A DNA stretch of 64,000 nt from DYMC01 sp035406705 (GTDB taxonomy: Bacteria; Verrucomicrobiota; Lentisphaeria; Victivallales; GWF2-50-93): NCBI GenBank assembly GCA_964426675.1, contig CAYRRM010000013.1, forward strand, positions 4,582 to 68,581. Direction: 5' to 3'. A model generated the notes under the pieces. The model worked only from the letters and a program-made list of their open reading frames with translations. It ran no database searches and had not been told where the DNA came from. Both the position numbers and the translations under genes were made by a program. Numbering within the stretch: position 1 is the first letter of the stretch; the number at the start of each line of letters is the position of its first letter. Of the stretch, positions 8,164-17,822 are shown piece after piece.

Positions 8164-9732
8164 TCAATTATTAAATACAAAGACTTTTTTTGCTTCAATT
8201 TCTTTTGCAATTTTCGCAAGCAGTTCTGATGGTACAGGAATATTCGTTTTTACCACAGCCAAAGCATAATTTTTTTCAACATTCTGAGGAGCTCTTATAT
8301 CAATAATATTAATATTATTTTGGCCTAAAATACTTGCGATTTTTCCAAGAACACCTGGTTTATCGGAATATTCCGCAAAGAGGTTATAGCCAATCGGTTC
8401 AAGATATAGTTTATCAAAATCATTAATTCTTGAAATCATTAGATTGCCCTCAGCAATTGTCCCGCGAATACTTACTTTTGAAATAACTTTACTCCCCTCA
8501 AAAAGGTCAATTGTCATCGATTCTCCATAGTTTTTTCTCTCATCTATTTCACGGTTTTTATAAACTATTCCCTTTTCTTTTAGAAATGATTCTGCGTCAG
8601 ATGCATCAGGATAACTTTCGAAATCTGGCTGAAAACTTGCCACGATAGGAGGTAAGAGCCATTTTGCAAATTTTCCAAGATTGCCGTAAAAACTCGTTTC
8701 AATTTGATGTGGTTGAATATTTTCGCCAAGATAAGCCCTTGCAACCTTTGCGAGTATAAATGCAAGCTCCTGATATTTGGGGTCAAGATCGTCTGGCAAG
8801 CCCTTGTTCACTACAAATGTATCAATGCCTTTTTCAAAATAAGCAATAATCTGTTCTGCTGCCCTTCTCGCTGCTGTATCATTTGCTTCATAAGTATTTG
8901 CCCCGAGATGAGGAAGCATTATATCGGCTATATCTGTACATGATTTTATGCCAGGCTCATCTTTAGGATAGACATCTGTACAAAAAATTATATTCTTCTC
9001 TTTTTTCAAAGCCCTTAAATCATCCTCATTTACTATTCCTGCTCTGGCGCAATTTACCAGGACTGCACCTTCTTTCATTCTGGATAGAAGATTTTTATTA
9101 ACCATTCCCTTAGTTTCAGGGGTTTGTGGGACGTGAAGTGTAATAAAATCTGCTTCTTCAAAAATTTTTTCAATATTTGTTATTTTTACTCCAAGTTGCT
9201 GTGCCATATCCTCTGAGAGAAGAGGATCATAAACAAGAAATTGTATCTCAAATCCAGAAAGCCTTTTTACCACCAGTTTTCCGATATTTCCAAGCCCAAT
9301 GATACCAATTGTTTTTCCTGTAAGTTCTCTGCCCATGAATTTCTTTTTATCCCATTTTCCTGCTCTTGTTGATATATCAGCAGGTATCACGAAACGTATT
9401 GCAGCTAAAATCATAGCAATCACTTCCTCTGCAACGGCATTAGAATTAGCTCCAGGAGTATTCATCACATCAATATTCTTTTTTCTGGCATACTTGCAAT
9501 CAATATTGTCGTATCCTGCCCCAGCCCGAACGATTAACCTCAATTTAGGAAGCATATCAATTATATCAGGAGTAATTTTTTCACTTCTAACTATAATTGC
9601 TTCCGTATCTTGATTTTCTCTTACAAGAGTAACAATATCTCTTTCTGAATCTTGAATTACATTATATGATTTTGCCTTTAGAATCTGAGCTGCACTTTTT
9701 TCAAATTTTGTTGGAATAAGTACTTTTTTCAT
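8164..9732 (-). CDS. serA: D-3-phosphoglycerate dehydrogenase
   Basis: Catalyses NAD-dependent oxidation of 3-phosphoglycerate, the first step of serine synthesis. The 522 residues fit the long (type I) form. Order: substrate domain, Rossmann fold with GIIGLGNIGKLV (about 143-154), catalytic motifs NCARAGIVNEDDL, DVYPKDEP and LPHLGANTYEA, an intervening domain, and a C-terminal ACT domain (EYSDKPGVLGKIASILGQNN) that normally binds serine for feedback control. GGAG precedes the ATG by about six bases. It converges with the cobD-cobQ gene across a 125-bp gap that holds only an imperfect hairpin (about 8082-8107). Function is secure. Confidence 0.97.
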   Translation of the reverse strand: MKKVLIPTKFEKSAAQILKAKSYNVIQDSERDIVTLVRENQDTEAIIVRSEKITPDIIDMLPKLRLIVRAGAGYDNIDCKYARKKNIDVMNTPGANSNAVAEEVIAMILAAIRFVIPADISTRAGKWDKKKFMGRELTGKTIGIIGLGNIGKLVVKRLSGFEIQFLVYDPLLSEDMAQQLGVKITNIEKIFEEADFITLHVPQTPETKGMVNKNLLSRMKEGAVLVNCARAGIVNEDDLRALKKEKNIIFCTDVYPKDEPGIKSCTDIADIMLPHLGANTYEANDTAARRAAEQIIAYFEKGIDTFVVNKGLPDDLDPKYQELAFILAKVARAYLGENIQPHQIETSFYGNLGKFAKWLLPPIVASFQPDFESYPDASDAESFLKEKGIVYKNREIDERKNYGESMTIDLFEGSKVISKVSIRGTIAEGNLMISRINDFDKLYLEPIGYNLFAEYSDKPGVLGKIASILGQNNINIIDIRAPQNVEKNYALAVVKTNIPVPSELLAKIAKEIEAKKVFVFNN

Positions 9733-9842
9733 TTTTTCTCCAATTTTATAATTATATACTTAAAAATATTAAAATGAACTATAAATAATATATAAAAAAA
9801 TTTAAAAATCTACATTAGCAGTGGAAATTTTCCAGATCTTTC

Positions 9843-9870
9843 TTGAAAAAAAATTATATAGCTGTATAAT
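9843..9870 (+). promoter_or_regulatory. Sigma-70-type promoter candidate for rpsD
   Basis: TTGAAA (9843-9848), a 16-base spacer and TATAAT (9865-9870) lie about 90 bases upstream of the rpsD start. The -10 box is a perfect consensus. A second TTGACA occurs at 9921 without a matching -10 box. Confidence 0.5.
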
Positions 9871-9962
9871 TTAGCCTTCTAAATTTTTTAAATTTTCGTT
9901 GGTCCCAGATAAAATAAGGCTTGACACCGACGAAATAAACAACTAAAAAAAAGGAGTAAGGG

Positions 9963-10559
9963 ATGCAAGTTCGAGCGAAACATAAACTTTGCAGGAGAAT
10001 TGGCGCCTGTATATGGGGTTCACCAAAATGCCCAAGCGCAAAAAGACCATATAAAGCTGGCCCACATGGGAAAACTTCACAAAAAAAACTTTCTACTTAC
10101 GGAGAACTCCTCCTTGAAAAACAAAAGCTTAAAATGTTTTATGCATTAACAGAAAGACAATTAAGATTAGCATATATGGATGCAAAGAGGAGTAAAATTC
10201 AAACCGACTTTAAATTTCTACGAAATCTTGAATTAAAACTCGCTTCCGTTGTATATCGCGGTGGACTTGCCCCAACTATTTTTGCCGCAAAACAATATGT
10301 TTCTCACCGACATATTCTCGTTGATGGAAGAATTGTAGACCGCCCTTCCTATATGGTAAAACCAGGCCAGATTATATCTATAAATCCAGAACGTGACCCT
10401 GCCCTGGCATCAAAGGTAAAAGATATTAACTGTGAAGTACCAGCTTATTTACAGTTAGATAAAGATAACTGTAAATTAACGGTGGTCCGTGATCCTGTAC
10501 CTGGTGAAATACCATGCAATATTGAAGTTATGAGAGTTGTAGAATTCTACGCAAAATAA
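9963..10559 (+). CDS. rpsD: 30S ribosomal protein S4
   Basis: S4 binds 16S rRNA directly and nucleates small-subunit assembly. The 198-residue length is normal. The N-terminal domain has Cys10, Cys16 and Cys23 (KLCRRIGACIWGSPKC), compatible with the zinc-type S4. The S4 RNA-binding domain is seen in RGGLAPTIFAAKQYVSHRHILVDGRIV. AAGGAG lies just upstream of the ATG. The gene stands alone with its own promoter candidate and terminator, not in the usual rpsM-rpsK-rpsD-rpoA cluster. Confidence 0.98.
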   Translation: MQVRAKHKLCRRIGACIWGSPKCPSAKRPYKAGPHGKTSQKKLSTYGELLLEKQKLKMFYALTERQLRLAYMDAKRSKIQTDFKFLRNLELKLASVVYRGGLAPTIFAAKQYVSHRHILVDGRIVDRPSYMVKPGQIISINPERDPALASKVKDINCEVPAYLQLDKDNCKLTVVRDPVPGEIPCNIEVMRVVEFYAK

Positions 10560-10592
10560 TCTGTCTTCAAAATACTTTCTTGGTTATTTAAA

Positions 10593-10632
10593 ACGGAGCT
10601 GAAGCAATATGTTTCAGCTCTGTTATTTTTTA
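10593..10632 (+). terminator. Rho-independent terminator after rpsD
   Basis: An 11-bp stem (10593-10603 with 10612-10622, core GAGCTGAA/TTCAGCTC, one G-U pair) with a 9-nt loop is followed by a T-rich run, 34 bases after the rpsD stop codon. Confidence 0.85.
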
Positions 10633-11052
10633 AAAGCTACTTAACACTACAACGACTCGAATTACTTACATTTTTGTATTAAGCGACAGTATATTAATAA
10701 TAAAACACAAAATACAACCTAAAAAATTCAGTAAAATTAACTAATTTAAATCTCATAAAAAATATTTTGTATTAGAATTCGTTATACTTACTGATGTAAC
10801 AAATTTTATCAAAGAAATTTTGAGAATAGAAATTTTACTGCACTTAATGGAAATTAAATAAATAATAATAGCAGATAAAGCTTCTTTTGCAAAAGGCAAG
10901 ATTCAGTGTTAAATTACTATTTTTCAAGATAAAAAATTGGTATTTTGTCCTTATTAAAATAAACTTATCAAAACCTGAGACCTAATTGTTGTTAAATTTA
11001 AATTTTAATATTGTATAGTAATTAATTTTTTCCAAAAATTGATGGTGCTTAA
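10633..11052. other. AT-rich intergenic region before the secretion operon
   Basis: About 420 bases with no convincing ORF, RNA gene or repeat copy. A weak TATAGT box at 11014-11019 lies close to the gspL-like start, but its -35 spacing is poor, so no promoter is assigned. Confidence 0.4.
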
Positions 11053-12267
11053 TTGGGAAAGATAAAATCTTGTATCTTAATAATGGTCGATAACAAATCC
11101 TCTGTCAGGGGATATGCATTTCAACTGAATGGGAAGGATAATATAGTTATTGATCGATATTGTAAGAACTCTGGCCCTCAGACGGATCTTCCAGTAAGGA
11201 TACAGGCTGCATATAAAGAATTAAATCCATCCTCAGAGCAATTGATTTTTTTTTCATCGTACCTGGATGGCGCTTTTTGTCTCAATATAAAAATTCCCAA
11301 AATGCCTTTATCTGAGATAAAAAATGCCCTTACTTTTGAAATGCAGAGACAAATTCCATTGCCAGTAGAAACATTAAAATGGAATTTCAAAGTTATTGCA
11401 ACTCACGAAAACTCCCTTTCTTTGAAGATTTTTCTGGTAAAAGAAGAAGTATGGAATAAAGTGATTTCATATCTTATTGATTCAAATATAAAAATCGATT
11501 ACTTTATTTCTCCTCTTTTCTTGTTAGAACATTTTACAGAGATTTCATCAGAGGAATTTACAGATTTTTTTCAATACTTAATGATAGATTTCTCTTCAGG
11601 TATAAATGATAATGATAAAGCAGAAAAAATAAAAGATATTATTTTAAAGAATTATCATTTCCAGAAAAAAGAAGTAGAGGAAGACTCTGGAATATTCGTA
11701 GCAAAACTTATTGCTTCTGTGATATTTGGGACCAAAATACCAATAAGGAACTTACACCTTTTTGAATTGCCTTCAGACCTTAAGCCTATCAGATTTAGAG
11801 CATTAAAATTATCATTCCTTTTACTTGTAATATTGAACTTACTACTTGGATTTTTATTATTATTTAGATATTCTCTCGATGCAAGAAAAAAACTTGGAGA
11901 ACTCAAAACAGAAAAAAGAAAAATTTATACAGAACTCCAAAAAATAGAAAGAGAAGATCGCGGGAATAAATCTTTCGACGACTTTATTGCAAAAATATCA
12001 GAATTGGATCCAGGTGAAAGTGAGATTCTGCCTGCCCTTGTAGTATTAGCTAAAGAATTACCATCAAGCGCATGGATTACAAGTTTTAGTTCAAGGGGAA
12101 GAGAAATAGATATAAGCATTTCAACAATTGATGAAACTGTAATACAATCAACTCTTTCAAAACTTAGCCAATCAGGAGAATTCTCAAATGTAAGTGTCAG
12201 AAATACCAGACGCAACAGGGATAACTCTGTTACTTTATATTTAAAGTTAACTCACAATAAAAATTAG
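11053..12267 (+). CDS. GspL/PilM-PilN-like inner-membrane assembly protein
   Basis: First gene of a five-gene type II secretion/type IV pilus-type operon. The 404 residues form a cytoplasmic PilM/GspL-like domain (about 1-245; it includes the region IKNALTFEMQRQIPLPVE typical of PilM proteins), one transmembrane helix (about 257-280, SFLLLVILNLLLGFLLLF), a coiled coil, and a periplasmic PilN/GspL-like ferredoxin fold (WITSFSSRGREIDISISTID). It would link the GspE ATPase to the periplasmic parts. The start is TTG at 11053; ATG at 11083 is an alternative, and neither has a strong ribosome-binding site. Confidence 0.72.
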   Translation: MGKIKSCILIMVDNKSSVRGYAFQLNGKDNIVIDRYCKNSGPQTDLPVRIQAAYKELNPSSEQLIFFSSYLDGAFCLNIKIPKMPLSEIKNALTFEMQRQIPLPVETLKWNFKVIATHENSLSLKIFLVKEEVWNKVISYLIDSNIKIDYFISPLFLLEHFTEISSEEFTDFFQYLMIDFSSGINDNDKAEKIKDIILKNYHFQKKEVEEDSGIFVAKLIASVIFGTKIPIRNLHLFELPSDLKPIRFRALKLSFLLLVILNLLLGFLLLFRYSLDARKKLGELKTEKRKIYTELQKIEREDRGNKSFDDFIAKISELDPGESEILPALVVLAKELPSSAWITSFSSRGREIDISISTIDETVIQSTLSKLSQSGEFSNVSVRNTRRNRDNSVTLYLKLTHNKN

Positions 12268-12273
12268 GCGAAT

Positions 12274-12858
12274 ATGAAACAATTTCATAAAATAAAAATA
12301 ATTTTGGCAATTTGTATTTTCGCTCTCATTTTTTCTGCCATTTTTATTTTTATTTATTTTTCTGAGAGTATCTGGCCTGGAAAGGAACTCATTTTAAAAA
12401 ATAAAGGCGAGTTATTAAAGATGCAAAGTGAATTGCAGGAAAAGTATAAGGATATGGCTTTAAAAAGGCGACTTCGAAACAATTTCATAAAGGAAACGAA
12501 AAGCCTATGGATAGAAAAAAGGGATGGAGATTTACAACAAATATCACAAAAAATTATTGAAAATGCCTCAAAAAATGCAAAAATAACTGTAAACAGTCTT
12601 GGAAATTTCAGCCGTTCAAAAGTCAATGAGCAGTGCTCATATTTTGATTTCAGTGTAGAAATAAAAGGCTCTATGGAAGATTTAGCGAGATTTATGATCG
12701 AAATATATAAAAGCAAACCAACTTTTTATTGGACGCGTTGTGTTATAAGATATTCAAAACCAGATGATAGCAACGAATTAATTCTTAGCGGGGCCTTAAG
12801 AGTTGTTTCAGTTGATGATCCTTCAATAGTATCGCAAATAATGGAGTTCGAAAAATGA
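12274..12858 (+). CDS. GspM/PilO-like inner-membrane protein
   Basis: The 194-residue protein has one N-terminal transmembrane helix (about residues 8-28), a coiled-coil stretch (ELILKNKGELLKMQSELQEK), then a small alpha/beta periplasmic domain (about 85-190). This matches the GspM/PilO plan; sequence identity to a named family is weak, so the call leans on position between the L-like and C-like genes. It starts six bases after the previous stop and overlaps the next gene by four bases (ATGA), which points to translational coupling. Confidence 0.6.
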   Translation: MKQFHKIKIILAICIFALIFSAIFIFIYFSESIWPGKELILKNKGELLKMQSELQEKYKDMALKRRLRNNFIKETKSLWIEKRDGDLQQISQKIIENASKNAKITVNSLGNFSRSKVNEQCSYFDFSVEIKGSMEDLARFMIEIYKSKPTFYWTRCVIRYSKPDDSNELILSGALRVVSVDDPSIVSQIMEFEK

Positions 12859-13661
12859 GGATACTCTTTTTATTTGGAAACATGATAGGATTATTAGGTG
12901 TGATAGCCCTTGCTTATATGAATATAAGCTTCAGTCCATCTCCCTCTGACCCAGTATTAAAAAACACTCCAGTTCCTGAAAACTTTAATAATATAGAAAT
13001 AGAAAAAAATCTAAAAAAACATGATGACGATTTTTCTATTTTATGGGATGCAAATGTTTTTAGTCAGTTCAGAGCAAAAGAAAACGGAGAAAACTTTTCA
13101 ACTAAATCTAATAATTTTGAACTTTTAGGAGTGATTCTATATGGAGAAAATTCAGGAGCAATAATTATTGATAAAGGAACTTCAGTATCTTCGTCTCCTA
13201 CCACTGTAAAACAATTATCAAACAACCGCCAAAATGAAAGTCAATCCGCTCAAGATAAAGCACCTCAATTTTATAAATTAAATGAAATTCTCCCAAATGG
13301 TTTTATCTTAAGAGAAATCAATCATAATTCAGTTACATTGATAAGGGGAAGAGAACAAATAGTTCTACAACTCGATTTTGACGATGAAGGCTCAAAAATG
13401 AGAACTAATGAGGCAAGAAAAATATCATCTTCATATTCGGGACAAGAAGGAGAAAACGCAAAAGCAAAAGAACAAAGTCAAAATAATGTAATAATTTTTC
13501 CTCCACGAGGACAAAATCTCCAGCCTAAGACAATTAAAGAAGACGATGATAAACCTGAGAATAAAAAAAATGAAGATGATGATAGAAATAACACACAAAA
13601 TACAATTATGCTAAAACGTACTAACAATTCCATCCGAAAACCAGGGGAAATTTCAAAATGA
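12855..13661 (+). CDS. GspC/PilP-like periplasmic linker protein
   Basis: A 268-residue protein with an N-terminal membrane helix (about 3-22), a Pro/Ser/Asn-rich linker, and a GspC/PilP-like beta domain (LLGVILYGENSGAIIIDKG, then KLNEILPNGFILREINHNSVTLIRG). That domain type normally contacts the secretin N0 domain. The C-terminal 70 residues are low-complexity and charged (Asp/Glu/Lys/Asn). The gene overlaps its upstream neighbour by four bases and is followed directly by the secretin gene. The assignment combines these motifs with operon position. Confidence 0.62.
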   Translation: MRILFLFGNMIGLLGVIALAYMNISFSPSPSDPVLKNTPVPENFNNIEIEKNLKKHDDDFSILWDANVFSQFRAKENGENFSTKSNNFELLGVILYGENSGAIIIDKGTSVSSSPTTVKQLSNNRQNESQSAQDKAPQFYKLNEILPNGFILREINHNSVTLIRGREQIVLQLDFDDEGSKMRTNEARKISSSYSGQEGENAKAKEQSQNNVIIFPPRGQNLQPKTIKEDDDKPENKKNEDDDRNNTQNTIMLKRTNNSIRKPGEISK

Positions 13662-13696
13662 TTAATAAGAATTTTAAATTAAGGAGGATAAACAAT

Positions 13697-15949
13697 ATGA
13701 AAAAACTATTTAATCTTTTTATTCTCTTCCTGCTACTTACATTAATTGTTTCATGTTCAACAGATCGTGAAGCTGAAAAGCAGAAAAAGATTGAAGAAGA
13801 AGAACAACTTTTCAGTGAAATTAATCTCAATGGCAGAGGAAGAACCACAATAGATAAAACTGATAAAAACACTGCACTGGAAGAGGAAATCGTTCGTTCT
13901 GCAGATTTAAAATCCAGAGATGACGTTAGTGATATCCTTTTTAAAAAAGATAGTTCTGAAGATAAGGGAATTGTCAGGACTATGCCTTTTTACCGAGAAA
14001 ACTTAAAAACTGAAGACTCAGAAAAAATTCCAATCTCAGTAAATTTCGATTCAGCCCCAATCGCTAATGTAGTCAGAGCATTTTCGACTATATTAAAGTT
14101 TGATTATATAATTGATCCTCAGGTCTCAGGTAATATTACTATTTCTGTTAGCAATTCAAAAATGAGTAAAGTTGAAGTATGGGAGATGTTTGAGCAGATA
14201 TTATGGCTTTGCGGAGCATATATTTCACCCGAAGGTGATATACTTCACATATTCCCATTTGCAAAAATGCCACAGGAAAGAAAAATACTTGTAGACCACA
14301 AACCACAACCAAATATTGAAGTAATGATGTTCCCAATTCGAAATGCTGCATCAAAAGACATTCTTGAAAGGCTTAAACCTTTTCTCACTGCTGGTTCAAC
14401 AGCTATTGATATTCCTCACCAGAACTCAATACTCCTGATAGAAACACCTGCTAATGCAGAAAAAATTCGCACCCTTGTAAATATGCTTGATAAAAAAAAT
14501 AAAGCTAATTGGCCTCAAACTCTCATAAGGTGCACAAACGTTTCATCTGCAAGAATAAAAACAGAACTTCTTTCAATCCTGCCAATACTCGGTTTTCCCG
14601 TAAGTTCAGAATCTAATTCTCAGAATCAAAATGCAGAGCCCGGAGCAATCCAACTTACAAGTTTAGATAGATTACAGGTAATACTGGCAACTGCCGCAAA
14701 TTCAGAAGCTCTTGAAGAAGTTAAAAGATGGGTTGCTATCTTAGATAAATCAGATGTTGGAGAACAAGAACAGGTCTTTATATACAAAGTTATGAATGGC
14801 AAAGCCGATGAATTATTAAGTGCTATTTCAGTAATATTTCCAACTGAAGGCACGACTCTATCTGTTTCGCCATCATCATCAACTTCCTCAACACAACAAA
14901 CAAATGCTACAACTGCTCTAAGCTCTGCATTATCAGGTACAGGCTCAACAACTCCAACAACAACTACTACCTCAACTATAAAATCAACTACTACTCAAAA
15001 CTCAGACAAAGAATCCGGTCCAGCAAGTATATTTGAAGTCCCTGTAAAAGTTTTTGCAGACGCAGTAAACAATAGACTTGTTATAAGAACTACCCCAAGA
15101 ACCTATACTATGCTCAGAGCAATTTTAGAAAGATTAGATACCGTTGCTGCCCAGGTTCTATTGCAAGTTGTAGTATCAGAAGTAACTCTTTCTAAAGATA
15201 CTGAATTTGGAGTAGAATTTTCAACCAGTCGTGCGAAGGGATCTTACACCAGTATTTTTGGAAGCAACCTCAGAGATTTAAATCCTTCGGCAACAAATGA
15301 ATATGGGATGAAATATTGGGTATTTAAAGATTCTGACCCAGATAATAAATTCGCATATTTGAGAGCTCTTGCGGGTAATGGAAAAATAAAAGTTCTATCG
15401 GCTCCACAAGTCGTAGTAAAAAGCCACTCAGAAGCAAAAATTGCAGTAGGAGATAAAGTCCCCATTGTAACAAGTGAAAATACAGATACTGCTTCAAGTA
15501 CAGTAATAAACCGATCCATTGAATACCAGGATACCGGCATTATTTTAACAATTACTCCACACGTAACTGAAGGTGGCTTAATAACTATGGAACTTGAACA
15601 AACCGTATCACAAGCTTTCCAGAACAATACTTCACAAATAGACTCTCCTATAATCCAGGAAAGAGTAATAAAAACAGCTCTCTCTGTAAGAGATGGAGGA
15701 ACCATTATTGTAGGCGGGCTCATCAGAGAAAGAATAGAGGATACAAATACTTCATATCCATTACTACAAGAAATACCTCTTCTGAGAAGACTCCTCGGAC
15801 ATAACGATATTTCAAGCTCAAGAACTGAAATGCTTGTACTAATTACAGGAAAAGTTATAAATGAGTATAGTCGTCTGGAGGAAATAAGCCGACGATATAG
15901 ACAATCTCTAATGGCTCTCAAAAATCTGGAAAGTAAAGATGAAAATTAA
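13697..15949 (+). CDS. gspD: Type II secretion system secretin GspD
   Basis: Forms the outer-membrane channel. The start at 13697 has a perfect AAGGAGG ribosome-binding site at 13681 and gives a lipoprotein signal peptide ending LIVSC (lipidated Cys20); the in-frame ATG at 13658 lacks this. The 750 residues contain N0 (SVNFDSAPIANVVRAFSTIL), N1-N3 domains, and a secretin core with VLLQVVVSEVTLSKDTEFGVEF, EYQDTGIILTITPHV and RDGGTIIVGGLI. A Ser/Thr-rich low-complexity insert of about 55 residues (14860-15010) interrupts the N3 region. A lipobox lets the secretin reach the outer membrane without a separate pilotin. Confidence 0.92.
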   Translation: MKKLFNLFILFLLLTLIVSCSTDREAEKQKKIEEEEQLFSEINLNGRGRTTIDKTDKNTALEEEIVRSADLKSRDDVSDILFKKDSSEDKGIVRTMPFYRENLKTEDSEKIPISVNFDSAPIANVVRAFSTILKFDYIIDPQVSGNITISVSNSKMSKVEVWEMFEQILWLCGAYISPEGDILHIFPFAKMPQERKILVDHKPQPNIEVMMFPIRNAASKDILERLKPFLTAGSTAIDIPHQNSILLIETPANAEKIRTLVNMLDKKNKANWPQTLIRCTNVSSARIKTELLSILPILGFPVSSESNSQNQNAEPGAIQLTSLDRLQVILATAANSEALEEVKRWVAILDKSDVGEQEQVFIYKVMNGKADELLSAISVIFPTEGTTLSVSPSSSTSSTQQTNATTALSSALSGTGSTTPTTTTTSTIKSTTTQNSDKESGPASIFEVPVKVFADAVNNRLVIRTTPRTYTMLRAILERLDTVAAQVLLQVVVSEVTLSKDTEFGVEFSTSRAKGSYTSIFGSNLRDLNPSATNEYGMKYWVFKDSDPDNKFAYLRALAGNGKIKVLSAPQVVVKSHSEAKIAVGDKVPIVTSENTDTASSTVINRSIEYQDTGIILTITPHVTEGGLITMELEQTVSQAFQNNTSQIDSPIIQERVIKTALSVRDGGTIIVGGLIRERIEDTNTSYPLLQEIPLLRRLLGHNDISSSRTEMLVLITGKVINEYSRLEEISRRYRQSLMALKNLESKDEN

Positions 15950-15960
15950 ACATATTCCTT

Positions 15961-17568
15961 ATGAAAAATGATTGGCGTCAAAATTTATTCAAACTAATAT
16001 CGCAAAATATCAGTTCTTATCCTATGGCTGACTCTGAGCCAGATCAGAAAAAAATTGACTGGTCTCTTTCAGATAAAGGAATTATTACTGAAAGTGAACT
16101 TCTCAAATTCTATTCAGAAGCAACAGGCTTACCTGTAATTGAAGACGAAGCTTTATCTGGAATGACCATCAACCGTTTTCCTGAAATATCTGTGGATTTT
16201 ATTGAAACATTCCTTGCCCTTCCATATGAATGGGATGATAGTCTCGTTAAAATTCTAATGGCAGAACCATATTCTATTTCAAAGGTACGATATCTCTTTA
16301 AAGCCGCCTATGGAAAGAACACACAATTCTATCTCTCCAGAAGGAGTACACTCGATAGAATAATAAAAAAAATTTATTCCAGAGAAGAAGAAGCCTCCTT
16401 AGAATATGAAAAATCCGCTCTCGAGTTATCAGACGATAGCGAAGAAACACTACGTAACCTTGCCAGTGAGGCAAATATCGTACGCCTGGTTAATGAAATG
16501 TTTACAAGAGCATTTGAAATGGACGCAAGTGATATACACGTTGAACCTGAAGAAAATAAACTCAATATCCGTTTCAGAATAGATGGAATTCTACACGATA
16601 TAATGACTATCCCAATTTCTCAGTTTCCTGCAATTGCCTCAAGAATAAAGCTAATTGCAGGACTTAATATATCAGAGAGAAGACTTCCTCAAGATGGTAG
16701 AACCAATTTCAAACTCGGAAAAAATGAGGTCGATATCAGAATCAGCACAATGCCTACAATAAATGGTGAAAGCATCGTACTCAGATTCCTAAAAAAGGAT
16801 ACATCCATATTCGAACTATCAAAACTTGGAATGCCAAAAAGAATCCTATCACGATTTGAAGAATTAATTAAACTCCCATACGGAATTATCCTTGTAGTAG
16901 GTCCAACAGGCAGCGGAAAAACAACAACTCTTTATTCCGCTATTCGTAAAATTAATAGCCCTGATAAAAAACTTATCTCAATAGAAGACCCTATCGAATA
17001 TAAAATAGAAAGGCTTTCTCAAATACAGGTAAACCCAAAAATTGGTCTCGATTTTGCCAATGGGCTAAGACATATTGTAAGACAGGACCCCGACATTATT
17101 CTCGTAGGGGAAATACGCGATAAAGAAACTGCGGAAATCGCAATTCATGCATCTCTTACAGGTCACCTTGTCTTTAGTACACTTCATACAAATGACTCTC
17201 CGGGCGCTATTACTCGCCTCATTGACATTGGTATCGAGGGATTTCTAATAGCATCTTCACTTAAAGCCGTCCTTTCACAAAGACTTGTTCGTAAAATCTG
17301 CACAGTCTGTAATGGAAAATCTTCTCTTGATTCTGTAAAATGCAAAAATTGTGGGGGAACAGGTTACAGGGGAAGAACTGGAATCTATGAATTACTCGAT
17401 ATAAATAATGAACTCGTCAATGCCATATCAAAAAATGCCGACTCAAAAACTATTTTCGAAATTGCAAGACGTTCAGGAATGAAAACTCTCCTTGAAGATG
17501 GATTAGAAAAAGTTGAACAGGGAATTACCACAAGAGAAGAAATCGCAAGAGTAACCATTAATATCTAA
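15961..17568 (+). CDS. gspE: Type II secretion/type IV pilus assembly ATPase GspE
   Basis: The hexameric cytoplasmic motor of the system. The 535 residues include an N-terminal N1E/MshEN-like domain, a second domain with DASDIHVEPEENKLNIRFRIDG, Walker A GPTGSGKTTTLYSA, the Asp box ISIEDPIEY, Walker B DPDIILVGEIRD and the His box LTGHLVFSTLHTND. A four-cysteine zinc element (CTVC...CKNCGGTGYRG) is intact. It is the last gene of the visible operon, 11 bases after gspD. GspF, the pseudopilins and the prepilin peptidase are not in this window. Confidence 0.95.
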   Translation: MKNDWRQNLFKLISQNISSYPMADSEPDQKKIDWSLSDKGIITESELLKFYSEATGLPVIEDEALSGMTINRFPEISVDFIETFLALPYEWDDSLVKILMAEPYSISKVRYLFKAAYGKNTQFYLSRRSTLDRIIKKIYSREEEASLEYEKSALELSDDSEETLRNLASEANIVRLVNEMFTRAFEMDASDIHVEPEENKLNIRFRIDGILHDIMTIPISQFPAIASRIKLIAGLNISERRLPQDGRTNFKLGKNEVDIRISTMPTINGESIVLRFLKKDTSIFELSKLGMPKRILSRFEELIKLPYGIILVVGPTGSGKTTTLYSAIRKINSPDKKLISIEDPIEYKIERLSQIQVNPKIGLDFANGLRHIVRQDPDIILVGEIRDKETAEIAIHASLTGHLVFSTLHTNDSPGAITRLIDIGIEGFLIASSLKAVLSQRLVRKICTVCNGKSSLDSVKCKNCGGTGYRGRTGIYELLDINNELVNAISKNADSKTIFEIARRSGMKTLLEDGLEKVEQGITTREEIARVTINI

Positions 17569-17571
17569 TCC

Positions 17572-17740
17572 GGTTATTTCGCAAAGCCAGTGACCAGACC
17601 TTAGATATTAAGACAACGCTGTAGTAACTATTACAAGTTGAAGATAATGATATGATGCGGGTGTAATGCCTTCACCCTCTGGGTGAAAAAAAATTGAAAA
17701 AATCGTCGATTTGCATTTTGTAATTTTTAACCAAATTTAT
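17572..17740 (+). repeat. Degenerate intergenic repeat, copy B
   Basis: Second copy of the intergenic repeat, directly after gspE. It carries the core CTATTACAAGTTGAAGATAATGA (17628-17650) and, at the right end, TTGTAATTTTT. In the shared frame it reads LLQVEDNDMMRV between stops. A perfect 7-bp hairpin TTCACCC-TCT-GGGTGAA (17671-17687) follows the core, but it is trailed by A residues, not T, on this strand, so it is not a standard terminator for gspE. Confidence 0.6.
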
Positions 17741-17822
17741 AAACACTTTGAATAAAATCAGTTTTCAATTCTCCATGAAATAAGCAGGTTAACCCATTCA
17801 AGTTCAGTAACATTTATTTTAT

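Noticed and set aside
15244..15921. 225-codon open frame opposite gspD
   Set aside because: Long, but it mirrors the secretin core codons in a shadow frame and has no recognisable domain.
17671..17687. TTCACCC/GGGTGAA hairpin as gspE terminator
   Set aside because: It is followed by A residues on the + strand; the T-run precedes the stem on the other strand.
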